Of a stretch of 64,000 nt of DNA, positions 41,034 to 49,559 are shown piece after piece (position 1 is the stretch's first letter; the number at the start of each line of letters is the position of its first letter). The notes under the pieces are model-generated. The model was not told where the DNA came from. It worked only from the letters and a program-made list of their open reading frames with translations, and did not search any database. The translations under genes were made by a program, and so were the position numbers. The stretch comes from CAZLNO01 sp964561005 (lineage in GTDB: Bacteria > Pseudomonadota > Alphaproteobacteria > Kiloniellales > Rhodovibrionaceae), in the NCBI GenBank assembly GCA_964561005.1, contig CAZLNO010000005.1, forward strand, positions 1-64,000, read 5' to 3'.

Positions 41034-42884
41034 ATGGCGATCAACATATCCGAGTCCCGGCAGCAGGTGGCGCTGCTGTACGTATCGTTCTTTGGCCGGA
41101 CGCCCGACCGGCCGGGCCTGGACTTCTGGACCCAGCAGCTCGAAAGCGGCGGCGATCTGGACGACATCTCCAACAGCTTCGCCATTTCCGACGAGGCGCA
41201 GGCCCGCTTCGGCTTCCTCGACAACCCCGGCCAGGGCAACGGAGTCGGCTTCATCCGCCAGGTGTTCCGCAACCTCTTCGACCGTGAGCCGGACGACGAG
41301 GGCCTGCAGTTCTGGGCGGATCAGCTTCAGTCGGAACTGGACTCCGGGCGTCCGCCGGGACGGATCATCATCGATATCGCCTTCGGCGCCCAGGGCACCG
41401 ATGCCGAGGCCGTCGAGGCCAAGGTCACCACGGCCGTGAGCGACGCCGACGCCGACGACACGGCCGGGCAGGAAATCACGGGCACGGCCGAGGCCGACGA
41501 ACTGGACGGCACGGCCGGGGACGACACCATTCTCGGCCTGGAGGGCAACGACATTCTCCGCGGCGCCGCCGGCGACGACGACATCGACGGCGGCGCGGGC
41601 GACGACACGCTGGACGGCGGTCGCGGGGACGACACCCTGACCGGCGGGGCCGGCGCCGACACCTTCGTGGTCACGCTCACGGGGCAAGAGGCGGACGGCG
41701 ACACCGAGGAAGAGGAAAGCACCGAGGGAACGGACGAGGACGGCACCAGCGAAGGCGACGGCGAGACCTCGTCCGACGACAGCGACAGCGCCGACACCAC
41801 GAGCGACGACGGCGAGGCAGGCGACACGACCGACACTACTGACCCGCCGGTCTCCGCGATGGGCCCGCCGCCCGGCGTGCCGGCCAACGAAGACGATGAG
41901 GATGACGAATCCGAGGACGAGGACGAGGACGAAGACGACGATGACGACGAAGACGACGGGCCTGGCGATGTCGGCCTGCCGCTGGGCAATGGCACGAACT
42001 TCCCCGACGACATCGAAGGCACCGACGGCGACGATGTCATCGACGGCGGCAACGGCGACGACCGCATCGAGGGCGAGGCCGGCAACGACGAACTGAGCGG
42101 CGGCAACGGCCGCGACCGCCTGGAGGGCGACGAGGGCAATGACACCCTGTCCGGCGATAACGGCAACGACCGCCTGGACGGCGGCGAGGGCGAGGACACC
42201 CTTCTCGGCGGCAACGGCGTCGACCGCCTGGACGGCGGCAAGGGAGCCGACACCCTGTCCGGCGGGCTGGGCCCGGATCGCTTCGTCTTCGACGAGGAGA
42301 GCGGTGACGACGTCATCACCGACTTCTTCGCGCCGAACGACGTGCTCGTCTTCGACTTCGACGATGACACCGACGGCGGCACGACGGACGACGGCACGAC
42401 CGACGACGGCACGACGGACGACGGTTCGACCGATGACGGTTCGACGGACGACGGTTCGACCGATGACGGTTCGACGGACGACTCCTCGTCGCAGGTGAGC
42501 GTGACGGATACCGAAGCGGGCGCGCTGGTCTCCCACGCGGGGGGGAGCGTGCTGCTCCAGGGCGTCTCGGCCGGCGCGCTGACCGACGACAACTTCCGTT
42601 TTGCAGGGGACGACGACGACCTGCCCGAGGACGATGACGATGGGGACGACGCCGAGGGTCATGGCGACGACACCATCACCGATTTCGAGCTGGGGGCCGA
42701 TCGCCTCCAGATCGAGGCCCCGGACGACAGCGAGCTGACCCTGGACGCCATCGAGGTGAGCGCGTTCAACTCGGGTTCGGGCACGGACAACGGGGTCGTT
42801 CTGGACACCGGCGAAGGTCGGGTCACGATCGTCGGCGACGTCACCACCGAGACGCCGCTGAGCGATTACGTGGACATCGTGTAG
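41034..42884 (+). CDS. DUF4214-RTX calcium-binding secreted protein with Asp-rich linkers
   Basis: 616 residues, no signal peptide. DUF4214 halves are LLYVSFFGRTPDRPGLDFW (about 14-32) and VFRNLFDREPDDEGLQFW (about 79-96). RTX nonapeptide blocks (GGxGxDxLx type) lie at about 150-212 and 326-420, each expected to fold into a Ca-binding beta roll. Between them is an extremely acidic linker (about 219-309, including long Asp/Glu runs), and after the second block a DDG(T/S)T repeat (about 447-482) from a 15-base tandem repeat. The C-terminus ends SDYVDIV. Candidate type I secretion substrate. AGGAGACGCACAGCA precedes the start. A strong terminator follows. Confidence 0.87.
   Translation: MAINISESRQQVALLYVSFFGRTPDRPGLDFWTQQLESGGDLDDISNSFAISDEAQARFGFLDNPGQGNGVGFIRQVFRNLFDREPDDEGLQFWADQLQSELDSGRPPGRIIIDIAFGAQGTDAEAVEAKVTTAVSDADADDTAGQEITGTAEADELDGTAGDDTILGLEGNDILRGAAGDDDIDGGAGDDTLDGGRGDDTLTGGAGADTFVVTLTGQEADGDTEEEESTEGTDEDGTSEGDGETSSDDSDSADTTSDDGEAGDTTDTTDPPVSAMGPPPGVPANEDDEDDESEDEDEDEDDDDDEDDGPGDVGLPLGNGTNFPDDIEGTDGDDVIDGGNGDDRIEGEAGNDELSGGNGRDRLEGDEGNDTLSGDNGNDRLDGGEGEDTLLGGNGVDRLDGGKGADTLSGGLGPDRFVFDEESGDDVITDFFAPNDVLVFDFDDDTDGGTTDDGTTDDGTTDDGSTDDGSTDDGSTDDGSTDDSSSQVSVTDTEAGALVSHAGGSVLLQGVSAGALTDDNFRFAGDDDDLPEDDDDGDDAEGHGDDTITDFELGADRLQIEAPDDSELTLDAIEVSAFNSGSGTDNGVVLDTGEGRVTIVGDVTTETPLSDYVDIV
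42372..42482 (+). repeat. 15-base tandem repeat coding for DDG(T/S)T
   Basis: Seven consecutive 15-base units (42372-42476), for example GACGACGGCACGACG and GATGACGGTTCGACG, lie in frame in the DUF4214-RTX gene. The first units read DDGTT and the later ones DDGST, suggesting stepwise expansion in two blocks. Unit number may vary between strains. Confidence 0.9.
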
Positions 42885-42916
42885 TCCGCGCCGGCCTGGC
42901 AGGGCTGATACGGAAA

Positions 42917-42945
42917 GGGGCCTGCCCGCGCGCAGGCCCCTTTTT
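42917..42945 (+). terminator. Rho-independent terminator of the DUF4214-RTX gene
   Basis: GGGGCCTGC (42917-42925) pairs perfectly with GCAGGCCCC (42932-42940) and is followed by TTTTT. It lies 33 bases after the stop codon. Confidence 0.85.
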
Positions 42946-43043
42946 CTGGACAAGGGGCCTGCGCGCAAGGGTGCGGTCGCCGGGGACGCGGTGCGCACCG
43001 GGCGTTTCGACGCGGTTCCCGTTGCACGAACACCCAGTCATAG

Positions 43044-43224
43044 CAGCGGCAATTGATTTTGACACGTCGTCCCGGATGCGATGCGGCACGCCAGTGCTGC
43101 TTCGCTGGTCCGGGATTCGCTGGTCCGGGATCTGGTCGCCGTGTGGCACGAGGTCCCGTGTCCGCGCCGCATCACTGCGTGCCGCGGCGCGCACGGGACG
43201 ACAGACTGGTCATTATTGCCGCTG
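43044..43224. repeat. MITE-like element, copy 2 (181 bp)
   Basis: Perfect 10-base inverted ends, CAGCGGCAAT (43044-43053) and ATTGCCGCTG (43215-43224). It matches copy 1 (9719-9885) along its length, with both internal hairpins; the 14-base size difference is due to a tandem duplication of TTCGCTGGTCCGGGA. No coding potential. The gene-free stretch 42885-43705 contains this, the terminator and an AT-rich island (43330-43670). Confidence 0.75.
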
Positions 43225-43705
43225 GTATCATTCGTTCCGACTCGATAACCAGTGCGCGAACTCGGCTGTCGTTTCGTGCCCCCCTCAGACGGACATTCCC
43301 GGTGCGGCCGTCATCGCAAAGGTCGTATCATTAGAAGCCATCTTACACTTGCGGGAATTCGGAGCCGAGAGAGGCGTTTTATTAAAATGTGTGGCATTTT
43401 TTCGTGTCCGTCGAAATGATTCAGTCTCTATCATTTTTTCTTCTGTGAAAATGAAGTATAAAAATTCCCAACCTGAGTGAAGCCGCCATAAAATGTAAAC
43501 GCGTGTTTCATCGGCCAATTCATGGTTTCTAATTTGCTACCGTCAATGGGCGTTAATTATCGGAATGCCACGAGAAATACCCTATCTCACGTATTTGTGA
43601 AGACTTCGGTCCGAGATGCACCTTCAGATTAACTTGATTTAACGGAATCGCGCTTATAACAGCCAAGCTGATGAGCGACGTGAGAAAGGGGAGCGGTGGA
43701 TCGAG

Positions 43706-43909
43706 ATGTGGGAGATGGATACAACTGTCGCGGAGGCACGCGAGCCGGGATCTTGCAGCAGGCTGCACGCGATTTCCTCCGACTTCCGTGATCTGGTGCA
43801 GACGTACTGCCCCCGCTGCAACGGCGAGGGTGCCACTTGCATGGTCGAAACGATTCGCGAGCTCGGCGACGACGAGGTGGAGAGCGCTGACGTTCAAAGC
43901 CCCCGCTAG
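43706..43909 (+). CDS. Possible small zinc-ribbon-like protein
   Basis: 67 codons starting MWEMDTTVAEAREPGSCSRL. The segment DLVQTYCPRCNGEGATCMVE has a CxxC pair and a further cysteine, which might bind zinc, and the C-terminal part is acidic. Ribosome-binding signals are weak and no family is recognised. In the same frame after the stop, codons 43939-44160 read protein-like (RAAWLIERALRWGVGSDPRL), so this may be part of a decayed longer gene. The stretch 43910-44311 holds no other supported gene. Confidence 0.35.
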   Translation: MWEMDTTVAEAREPGSCSRLHAISSDFRDLVQTYCPRCNGEGATCMVETIRELGDDEVESADVQSPR

Positions 43910-44311
43910 AACCACGGGCGTCCGGCCCCGACACCGGCGCACGCGGCCGGCGCGCAACGAGACCGGGCTGCGTGGCTGATTGAACGTGCGCTGCGATGGG
44001 GCGTGGGGTCCGACCCGCGCCTCGCGCAGATGACACCGGCAGTCGTCCGCTCGGCTCGTGACGGGCCTGAGCCTGGTGCAGGCTGGACACCACTCGTCGG
44101 ACACGGCAAGGGACCACGGAAGCGGATTGGCCGCGGGCCTGGCGCGCCTCTTTCAACGCGGGCGCGTTCCGTGTTTGACTGCGTGCATGCCGCGCCGGGA
44201 CCGGCATGTCCGCATTCAATCTTTCGAGGCACGGGCGGTCGGCGTGGCAATCCGGCGTCGTTCTTGCCACGGCGGCGGACGACCTTGTCATGAATCCGCG
44301 AGGAGGGCGGC

Positions 44312-44596
44312 GTGAGCCAGCAGATCTTCGGAGACGGCATCAAGAACGTGGCCTACGCGAACGGGGTCCTGCGCGTCGAGTTCTACGCGCTGACCGCGCG
44401 CAACGAGCAGATCGATGCCGGAACCCTGGTGTTGCCGATCAATCAGGCCGGCACGGTGATCAACAACCTGACCACCGCGATGAAGCAGCTGGGCGAAAAG
44501 GTCCGCGAAGCGCAGGCACAGCAGCAGACCAGCGGCGAATCGAAATCCGGTCAGGAAGGGCAGGAACAGCCGCAGGAACTCTACTTCGGCGAGTAG
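44312..44596 (+). CDS. Small hypothetical protein upstream of tolC
   Basis: 94 residues from GTG 44312, with AGGAGGG 6 bases upstream. It begins SQQIFGDGIKNVAYANGVLR with alternating beta-like hydrophobics, then EFYALTARNEQIDAGTLVLP; the C-terminal third is Gln/Gly/Glu-rich and disordered. No signal peptide. Not recognised with certainty. The next gene starts 18 bases after its stop in the same direction, so they form a small operon, convergent with tolC. Confidence 0.65.
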   Translation: MSQQIFGDGIKNVAYANGVLRVEFYALTARNEQIDAGTLVLPINQAGTVINNLTTAMKQLGEKVREAQAQQQTSGESKSGQEGQEQPQELYFGE

Positions 44597-44613
44597 CGCC
44601 GGAGGATCGCGCG

Positions 44614-45165
44614 GTGCAGGCCACCTCCGTCGATATCGGCTACGACCGGGCCGCGGATCGGCTCCGGCTGGTACTGCACGGGGAGGCGGACAAGCACGGC
44701 CTCTGGCTCACCCGCCGTCTCGCCAAGGCCTTCCTGGGCAAGTTCGCCGAGATGCTGGCGCGCAGCGCCGAGGCCGCCGCCGGCCGCGGGGCCGACGTGG
44801 GGCGCGCGGCCGCGATCTTCGAGCATCTGGACGCCTGCGGCGAGACTTCCGCGCCGGAGACCGAGGCCCGGACGAGCGGCACCCGCCGCGAGGGTGATCC
44901 GACCAGGCCAGAGCCGCCGCCGTCCTGCGCCGTGATCACGACGGTGAACGTCTCGCCGCGCCGCAACGGCTTCGTCTTCACCCTGAGCGACGAGGCGGAG
45001 CAGACCCATGAGCTGACCCTGTCGCGGGCCGAGGCGCACCGCCTGGTCAGCGCGATCTACCGCAAGAGCCTGGCCGCGGAATGGGACCTTGCGCCGCACG
45101 TCGGCTGGCTGGACGAAGCCGAAAAGGCCCGCGGCCACCAGCCCGGCGCCGCCGCCGCCCACTGA
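44614..45165 (+). CDS. Hypothetical protein, second gene of small operon
   Basis: 183 residues from GTG 44614 with GGAGG upstream. N-terminal VDIGYDRAADRLRLVLHGEA and KHGLWLTRRLAKAFLGKFAE alternate strand and helix; a Pro/Thr/Glu-rich linker covers about 85-105; the C-terminal part SPRRNGFVFTLSDEAEQTHE and LSRAEAHRLVSAIYRKSLAA repeats the strand-helix plan, so it may contain two related half domains. Soluble, no known family. Next to tolC in convergent orientation. Confidence 0.6.
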   Translation: MQATSVDIGYDRAADRLRLVLHGEADKHGLWLTRRLAKAFLGKFAEMLARSAEAAAGRGADVGRAAAIFEHLDACGETSAPETEARTSGTRREGDPTRPEPPPSCAVITTVNVSPRRNGFVFTLSDEAEQTHELTLSRAEAHRLVSAIYRKSLAAEWDLAPHVGWLDEAEKARGHQPGAAAAH

Positions 45166-45193
45166 ATCCGGGCCGCCGCGAGTCCGGGGCCGG

Positions 45194-46846
45194 CTATTCG
45201 GCGGCGCCGTTGCGTCCCGCCGCGTCTCTCTCTTGCTTCAGGGCGCCGGCCACCGCACGCAGCTCTTCCAGCAGGGCGGCGTCCGCCGCCCGCGTCACCG
45301 CCAGCCCGGCGGCTTCCTGAAAGCGCCCGATGGCGGCGCGCGTCACGCTGTCCATGCGGCCGTCGATCGTGCCGGGCCGGAAGTCCAGGGCGGCCAGCAG
45401 GCGCTCGATCTCCAGCAGCGTCGGGTCGCCGCCCGCGGGCGCCGCCGCGGCCTCGGCGCCGGGCGCCTCCACGCTCCACCACAAGCCCCGCACGGCCTCG
45501 AAGTCGGACACGGGGTCGTAGTACTGCACGTCGAGTCCGAGGTCCCGCGCGGTGAGCCGGCCGACGGCCGAGAGTACGCCATAGCCCGCCACGGCCAGGT
45601 CACGCCGGGCGCGGACCAGGGAAATCTGCGCGTTGAAGAGGTCCTGCTCGGCGTCCAGGACGTCGATGACCGTGCGCGAGCCGACGCGGTGCTCTTCCTC
45701 CATGCCGGTCAGCGCAACCCGTGCGGCCTCGACTTCCTGGCGCACCTGCTCGATGCTGGTGCGCGCGCTTTCGAGCTGCGCCCAGGCGCTCAGCGCCTCC
45801 TGGCGCACCCGCCGCTTGGCCTCGCTGATCTCGATGCGGCGCTGGCTGGCGGTCTGCTTGGCCTCGCGCACCCGGCTGGTCACGATGCCCTGCTGGTACA
45901 GCGGCACCTGGAGCTGCAGCGTGACCTGCGCGCGATCGGTGGTTTCGGTCTGCGAAGACGTCTCCTCCCGGTGCGACAGCGTGCCGTCGACGGTGAGGGT
46001 CGGCAGGAGCTGGCCCACCACCTGGCGCACCTGGCGCTCCGCCGCCTTGCCGGCGAAGAGGGCGCCACGCACCTCGGGATTGTCCTCCACGGCGCGGCCG
46101 ATCGTGGCCTTGCGCGAGGCCGGCAGCTCGGCGGCCTGGCCCGGAAAGGAAAGCTCGCCGGGCGGCTGGCCGACGACCTCCTCGTAGGCGGCGATGCTGG
46201 CGGTGAGCTGGCCCTGCGCGTTTTCCCGGCGGGCGCGGGCGCGGGCCAGGCGGGAGCGGGCCTGGGCGACGTCGGTGCGGGTCACCACGCCGCGCTCGAA
46301 GCGCGCCCGCGCGCCGCGAAGCTGCTCCTCCAGGTTCTTTACGTTCTCCTCGCTCAGCCGCAGGATTTCCTCGTCGCGCCAAACGTTCAGGTAGGCCTCC
46401 ACGGCGCGCTGGAGAACGTCCTGCTCGGTGTTGGCCAGGCGCTCGCGCTCCGAGAGCACCTGGTTGGTCGCCCGCTCCACCCCCGCGATGGTCTGGCCGC
46501 CGCGATAGATCGGCTGGCGAACCTGCAACTGGGCGCTGCCCGGCGTGGTCGTCTCGTTCAGGCTGAAGCCGCGGTCCTCGTCCTGGATCTTCTGCTTGCC
46601 GATCGAGCCGCTGACCGTGACCTGCGGGCGCCAGTTGCCGGCCTCCTGCGGGACCTGTTCGTTGGTGGCGCGCAGGCGGGCGCGGGCGGCGCGCAGCGTG
46701 GGATTGTTCTCGTAGGTCAGCGCGAGCGCCTCCACCAGGCTTTCCGCACGGGCGCCGCCGCCGAGGGCCGTCATCGTCAGGACGATGACGGCGGTTCCCG
46801 CGATCGTGCGTGTCAGCCACTGGCCGCGCCGGCTCAAGCGATGCAT
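45194..46846 (-). CDS. TolC-family outer-membrane channel with C-terminal peptidoglycan-binding domain
   Basis: Outer-membrane exit duct for type I secretion or efflux. The 550-residue protein has a signal peptide (TIAGTAVIVLTMTALGGGAR area) and the TolC repeats: ESLVEALALTYENNPTLRAA, SAQLQVRQPIYRGGQTIAGV, VEAYLNVWRDEEILRLSEEN, ARFERGVVTRTDVAQARSRL, LQLQVPLYQQGIVTSRVREA and HRVGSRTVIDVLDAEQDLFN. After the barrel-tunnel part, residues about 473-530 (LEIERLLAALDFRPGTIDGR, then RAAIGRFQEAAGLAV) match a PG_binding_1 domain, an uncommon addition that could clamp the channel to the cell wall. ATG 46846 begins the signal sequence. Nearby RTX proteins are its natural cargo; the ABC and adaptor partners are not here. 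Confidence 0.9.
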   Translation of the reverse strand: MHRLSRRGQWLTRTIAGTAVIVLTMTALGGGARAESLVEALALTYENNPTLRAARARLRATNEQVPQEAGNWRPQVTVSGSIGKQKIQDEDRGFSLNETTTPGSAQLQVRQPIYRGGQTIAGVERATNQVLSERERLANTEQDVLQRAVEAYLNVWRDEEILRLSEENVKNLEEQLRGARARFERGVVTRTDVAQARSRLARARARRENAQGQLTASIAAYEEVVGQPPGELSFPGQAAELPASRKATIGRAVEDNPEVRGALFAGKAAERQVRQVVGQLLPTLTVDGTLSHREETSSQTETTDRAQVTLQLQVPLYQQGIVTSRVREAKQTASQRRIEISEAKRRVRQEALSAWAQLESARTSIEQVRQEVEAARVALTGMEEEHRVGSRTVIDVLDAEQDLFNAQISLVRARRDLAVAGYGVLSAVGRLTARDLGLDVQYYDPVSDFEAVRGLWWSVEAPGAEAAAAPAGGDPTLLEIERLLAALDFRPGTIDGRMDSVTRAAIGRFQEAAGLAVTRAADAALLEELRAVAGALKQERDAAGRNGAAE

Positions 46847-46937
46847 GCCTCGGTCCCGCTGGTGATGAAGGTTTCGGAAGCAGCGCAAGCCTGCACACCT
46901 GATCGTCCCGGAACAAGGGGCAAGGCGCCGGCCGCCG

Positions 46938-49280
46938 CTAGGCTTCCGCGGCACGGCCGTCCGTCGCCTCGACATCGCCGTAATAGTCCCGTTCGACTAA
47001 GGGATAGTGAACGACCCACTCGCGGGCGGCGACCGCCGCCGGCGCCGGTGTGGCGGTGGTGTCCAGCAGGCGGTCGTTCAGCGCGCGCGCGTTCCCGGCG
47101 GCCGCAAGGGGCCAGAGCGCGCCCCAGCCCAGCTCGCGCAGGCGGTCGCCGATGGCGCCGAGGTCGATGCCGATGGGGAAGAGGCCCAGCGCCAGGGCCT
47201 CCGACAGCGTGAAGCAGTAGGTCTCGGGGACCAGCGAGAGGAAGAGCGCGGCATCCGGCCGGAGGCGCGCCACGAGGTCCCGCAGCTCCGCCCGCGTGTA
47301 GCGGCCGGTGACCGTGACGCCTGCCCGGCGGAGTTGCGCGTCGTCGGCGCTGTAGCCGATGACCGCGAAGTCCAGGGGCAGTTTGCGCGCCTGGGCGTCG
47401 CGGGCCATCGCCAGCAGCAGGCCGTGGCCCTTGTGCTCCCCGATGGCGCCCAGCAGCGCCACGCGGCGCACCGGCCGGCCGTCCGCCCGCGCGGGGTCGA
47501 ACGGCAGCGCGTCGAGGTCCTCGGGGTGGGGGCGAACCCTGACCCGGGTGCCCGGATAGCTGTGCTCGATCGTCCGCGCCAGGCTCGGCGTGGGGGCGAA
47601 GACGCGCCCCGCGCCGGCCAGCAGCGCGCCGCACTGGCGTCGCCACAGCCAGACGGAGGGGGTGTCCACGGTGCGGCCGTGCGTCCGGATGCAGCTTTCG
47701 CAGCTCCGCAGGTCCGGCAGCCCGCAGAACCGCCCGGACCCGTCGGCGCAGTGCACGCGCGGACAGACCGCCGTGTAGTCGTGCAGCGTGATGTCGAAGG
47801 GCAGGTCGAGCGCCTCTTGCAGCCGCGCGAACCAGGCCGCGGCCGAAGGGCCGTAGCCGAGCAGGTGGTGCAGATGGACGTGGCCCACATTCAGCACGCG
47901 CAGCGCGTCGATCAGCGCCGGCGTGTCCCGGTCGATGTCGATGTTCTGAAGATTGGGCGTGACCGGCACGCCGGAGCCGTTCAGCACAAGCCCCGCCGAG
48001 TCCCGTCCCTCCGCCTCGGTCCAGTGCAGGCCGGCGTGGCGGGGCTCCACCGGGTCGGGCAGCATGAAGACGACCCGTCGGCCCTCGGCCAGCAGGCGGC
48101 TCGCCAGGTATTCCGCGTGGTGCCGCGTGCCGCCGTCGAGGCCGTGGAGGACGAACAGGCTGATCCGCGCGTCCGGCCGGTCGAGCGCGAAATGCCCGCG
48201 CCAGCGCGCCGCGTCCAGGCGCGTGCGCGCGGCCTTCAGCGGATCGTCGCGGATGTAGCTCTGGATCAGCGCGTGGTAGCCGGGATGGCGGCGTTCCACC
48301 GTCTGCCCGGCCTGTTGCGTCAGGCGCAGCTTGCCGGTTCCGAAGGACACCGCGCCGAAGTGCCGCACGAAGGTGTCGGCGGCGATGACGTTGCGCCAGC
48401 CGGCGTCCGCCATGCGGCGGCAGAGGTCGTTTTCCTCGCCGTAGCCGCGGGGGAAGGCGGCCTCGTCGAAATCGCCGACCGCCCGCAGCGCCGCCCGGGA
48501 CACGTACATGCAGAAGCCCACGCCGGTGGGCGCGTCCACGACCGCGCCGGCGTTGACGCGGCTGGCGGCGGCGTCCAGGGACGCATAGTCCAGTTCCAGC
48601 ACCTGCTCGTTATTGGCCAGCCAGAACGGGAAGCTGGCGATTTCCCCGTTGTTGGTCAGCGGCGTCACCGTGGCGATGTCCGGCGCGCCGGCGCGGACGG
48701 CTTGCAGGCGGTCCAGCCAGTCGCCGTAGACCTCGGTATCGCTGTTCAGCAGCACCACGTCGCGGTCGTCGTACAGCCGCATGCCGCGGTTCGCGGTCTT
48801 GACGAAGCCGAGGTTCCGCGAATTCTCCAGCAGCGTGAACAGGCCCCGCGCGGCCAGTTCGCGCAGGGTGTCCAACAGGGCCGGCTCCGGGCCGGCGTCG
48901 TGGATCACCACCAGCTCGAAGCGGCCGCGCGGGGTCGAGCGCAGCACGCTGTGCAGGCAGGCCAGCGTCTCGTCGTGGCCGGCATAGACGGGCACCACGA
49001 CATAGGGCGCCCGGGCGTCGGCATGGGCGGCGTCGTGGCGGTGGCTCGGCGAATCCAGGGCGTCCCAGTCGCCGGGCGTCGGCGCGGCGGGCGGCGCGGC
49101 GCGCGCATGGTCCGCGGGCAGCCGCGAGCGGCCCTCGACCTGGCGCTTCCAGGTCTGATAGGCCGGCAGGTCCTTGAAAAGACCGGGGAAGGTCGCGAAG
49201 AGCTTCGCCTTGAGGCGCAGTTTCCGATCGTTGTCGATCGGCAGTCGGCGATAGGCGAACCTCAGGAGACGATGGAGCAT
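46938..49280 (-). CDS. Two-domain glycosyltransferase (GT2 plus GT4)
   Basis: 780 residues. The first half is a GT2 enzyme with a GT-A fold: APYVVVPVYAGHDETLACLH (about 91-110), VVLLNSDTEVYGDWLDRL (DxD-like site) and GDFDEAAFPRGYGEENDLCR. The second half (about 400-770) is GT4-like with a GT-B fold: VLNVGHVHLHHLLGYGPSAA, DITLHDYTAVCPRVHCADGS, with a cysteine-rich CxxxxC-type insert (CGLPDLRSCESC) and RVALLGAIGEHKGHGLLLAM. Such fusions build surface glycans in two consecutive transfers. ATG 49280 chosen; the frame is open to 49433. Acceptor unknown. Lies between tolC and two further transferases. Confidence 0.85.
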   Translation of the reverse strand: MLHRLLRFAYRRLPIDNDRKLRLKAKLFATFPGLFKDLPAYQTWKRQVEGRSRLPADHARAAPPAAPTPGDWDALDSPSHRHDAAHADARAPYVVVPVYAGHDETLACLHSVLRSTPRGRFELVVIHDAGPEPALLDTLRELAARGLFTLLENSRNLGFVKTANRGMRLYDDRDVVLLNSDTEVYGDWLDRLQAVRAGAPDIATVTPLTNNGEIASFPFWLANNEQVLELDYASLDAAASRVNAGAVVDAPTGVGFCMYVSRAALRAVGDFDEAAFPRGYGEENDLCRRMADAGWRNVIAADTFVRHFGAVSFGTGKLRLTQQAGQTVERRHPGYHALIQSYIRDDPLKAARTRLDAARWRGHFALDRPDARISLFVLHGLDGGTRHHAEYLASRLLAEGRRVVFMLPDPVEPRHAGLHWTEAEGRDSAGLVLNGSGVPVTPNLQNIDIDRDTPALIDALRVLNVGHVHLHHLLGYGPSAAAWFARLQEALDLPFDITLHDYTAVCPRVHCADGSGRFCGLPDLRSCESCIRTHGRTVDTPSVWLWRRQCGALLAGAGRVFAPTPSLARTIEHSYPGTRVRVRPHPEDLDALPFDPARADGRPVRRVALLGAIGEHKGHGLLLAMARDAQARKLPLDFAVIGYSADDAQLRRAGVTVTGRYTRAELRDLVARLRPDAALFLSLVPETYCFTLSEALALGLFPIGIDLGAIGDRLRELGWGALWPLAAAGNARALNDRLLDTTATPAPAAVAAREWVVHYPLVERDYYGDVEATDGRAAEA

Positions 49281-49432
49281 GCGGGCCGGAAAGCGTCGGG
49301 ACTGGCGCTGGTGCGCCTCGTAACGCGCGGGAGGATAGGAGGTGGCCGCCCCCGCCGCAAGCGCGTCAATGTCTTTCGTCTCGTTAGACGTCTTGGCGCG
49401 AACGTACTGTTTCCCTGACGGGCGCGGCCTCA

Positions 49433-49516
49433 TGCTTCGACAGGCTCATCATGAGGCGATTTCTTCCAATGTTCCAGGCAGTTAACGCCTCGTCCTGAGC
49501 CTGTCGAAGGAGCGGC
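49433..49516. repeat. CTTCGACAGGCTCA palindromic repeat
   Basis: GCTTCGACAGGCTCATCATGAGGC and GCCTCGTCCTGAGCCTGTCGAAGGAGC face each other. The core CTTCGACA(A/G)GCTCAGGACGAG is the same as inside the element at 36399-36541. It separates the GT2/GT4 gene from the next transferase gene (49281-49559). Confidence 0.6.
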
Positions 49517-49559
49517 GTCGCGCCGAAGGCGCGAAAATTCCGTTCACGAGAATGTCCTC

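Noticed and set aside
43553..44343. Several overlapping frames on both strands in the stretch before 44312
   Set aside because: No ribosome-binding sites, no family features and mutually overlapping; only the 43706 frame kept at low confidence.
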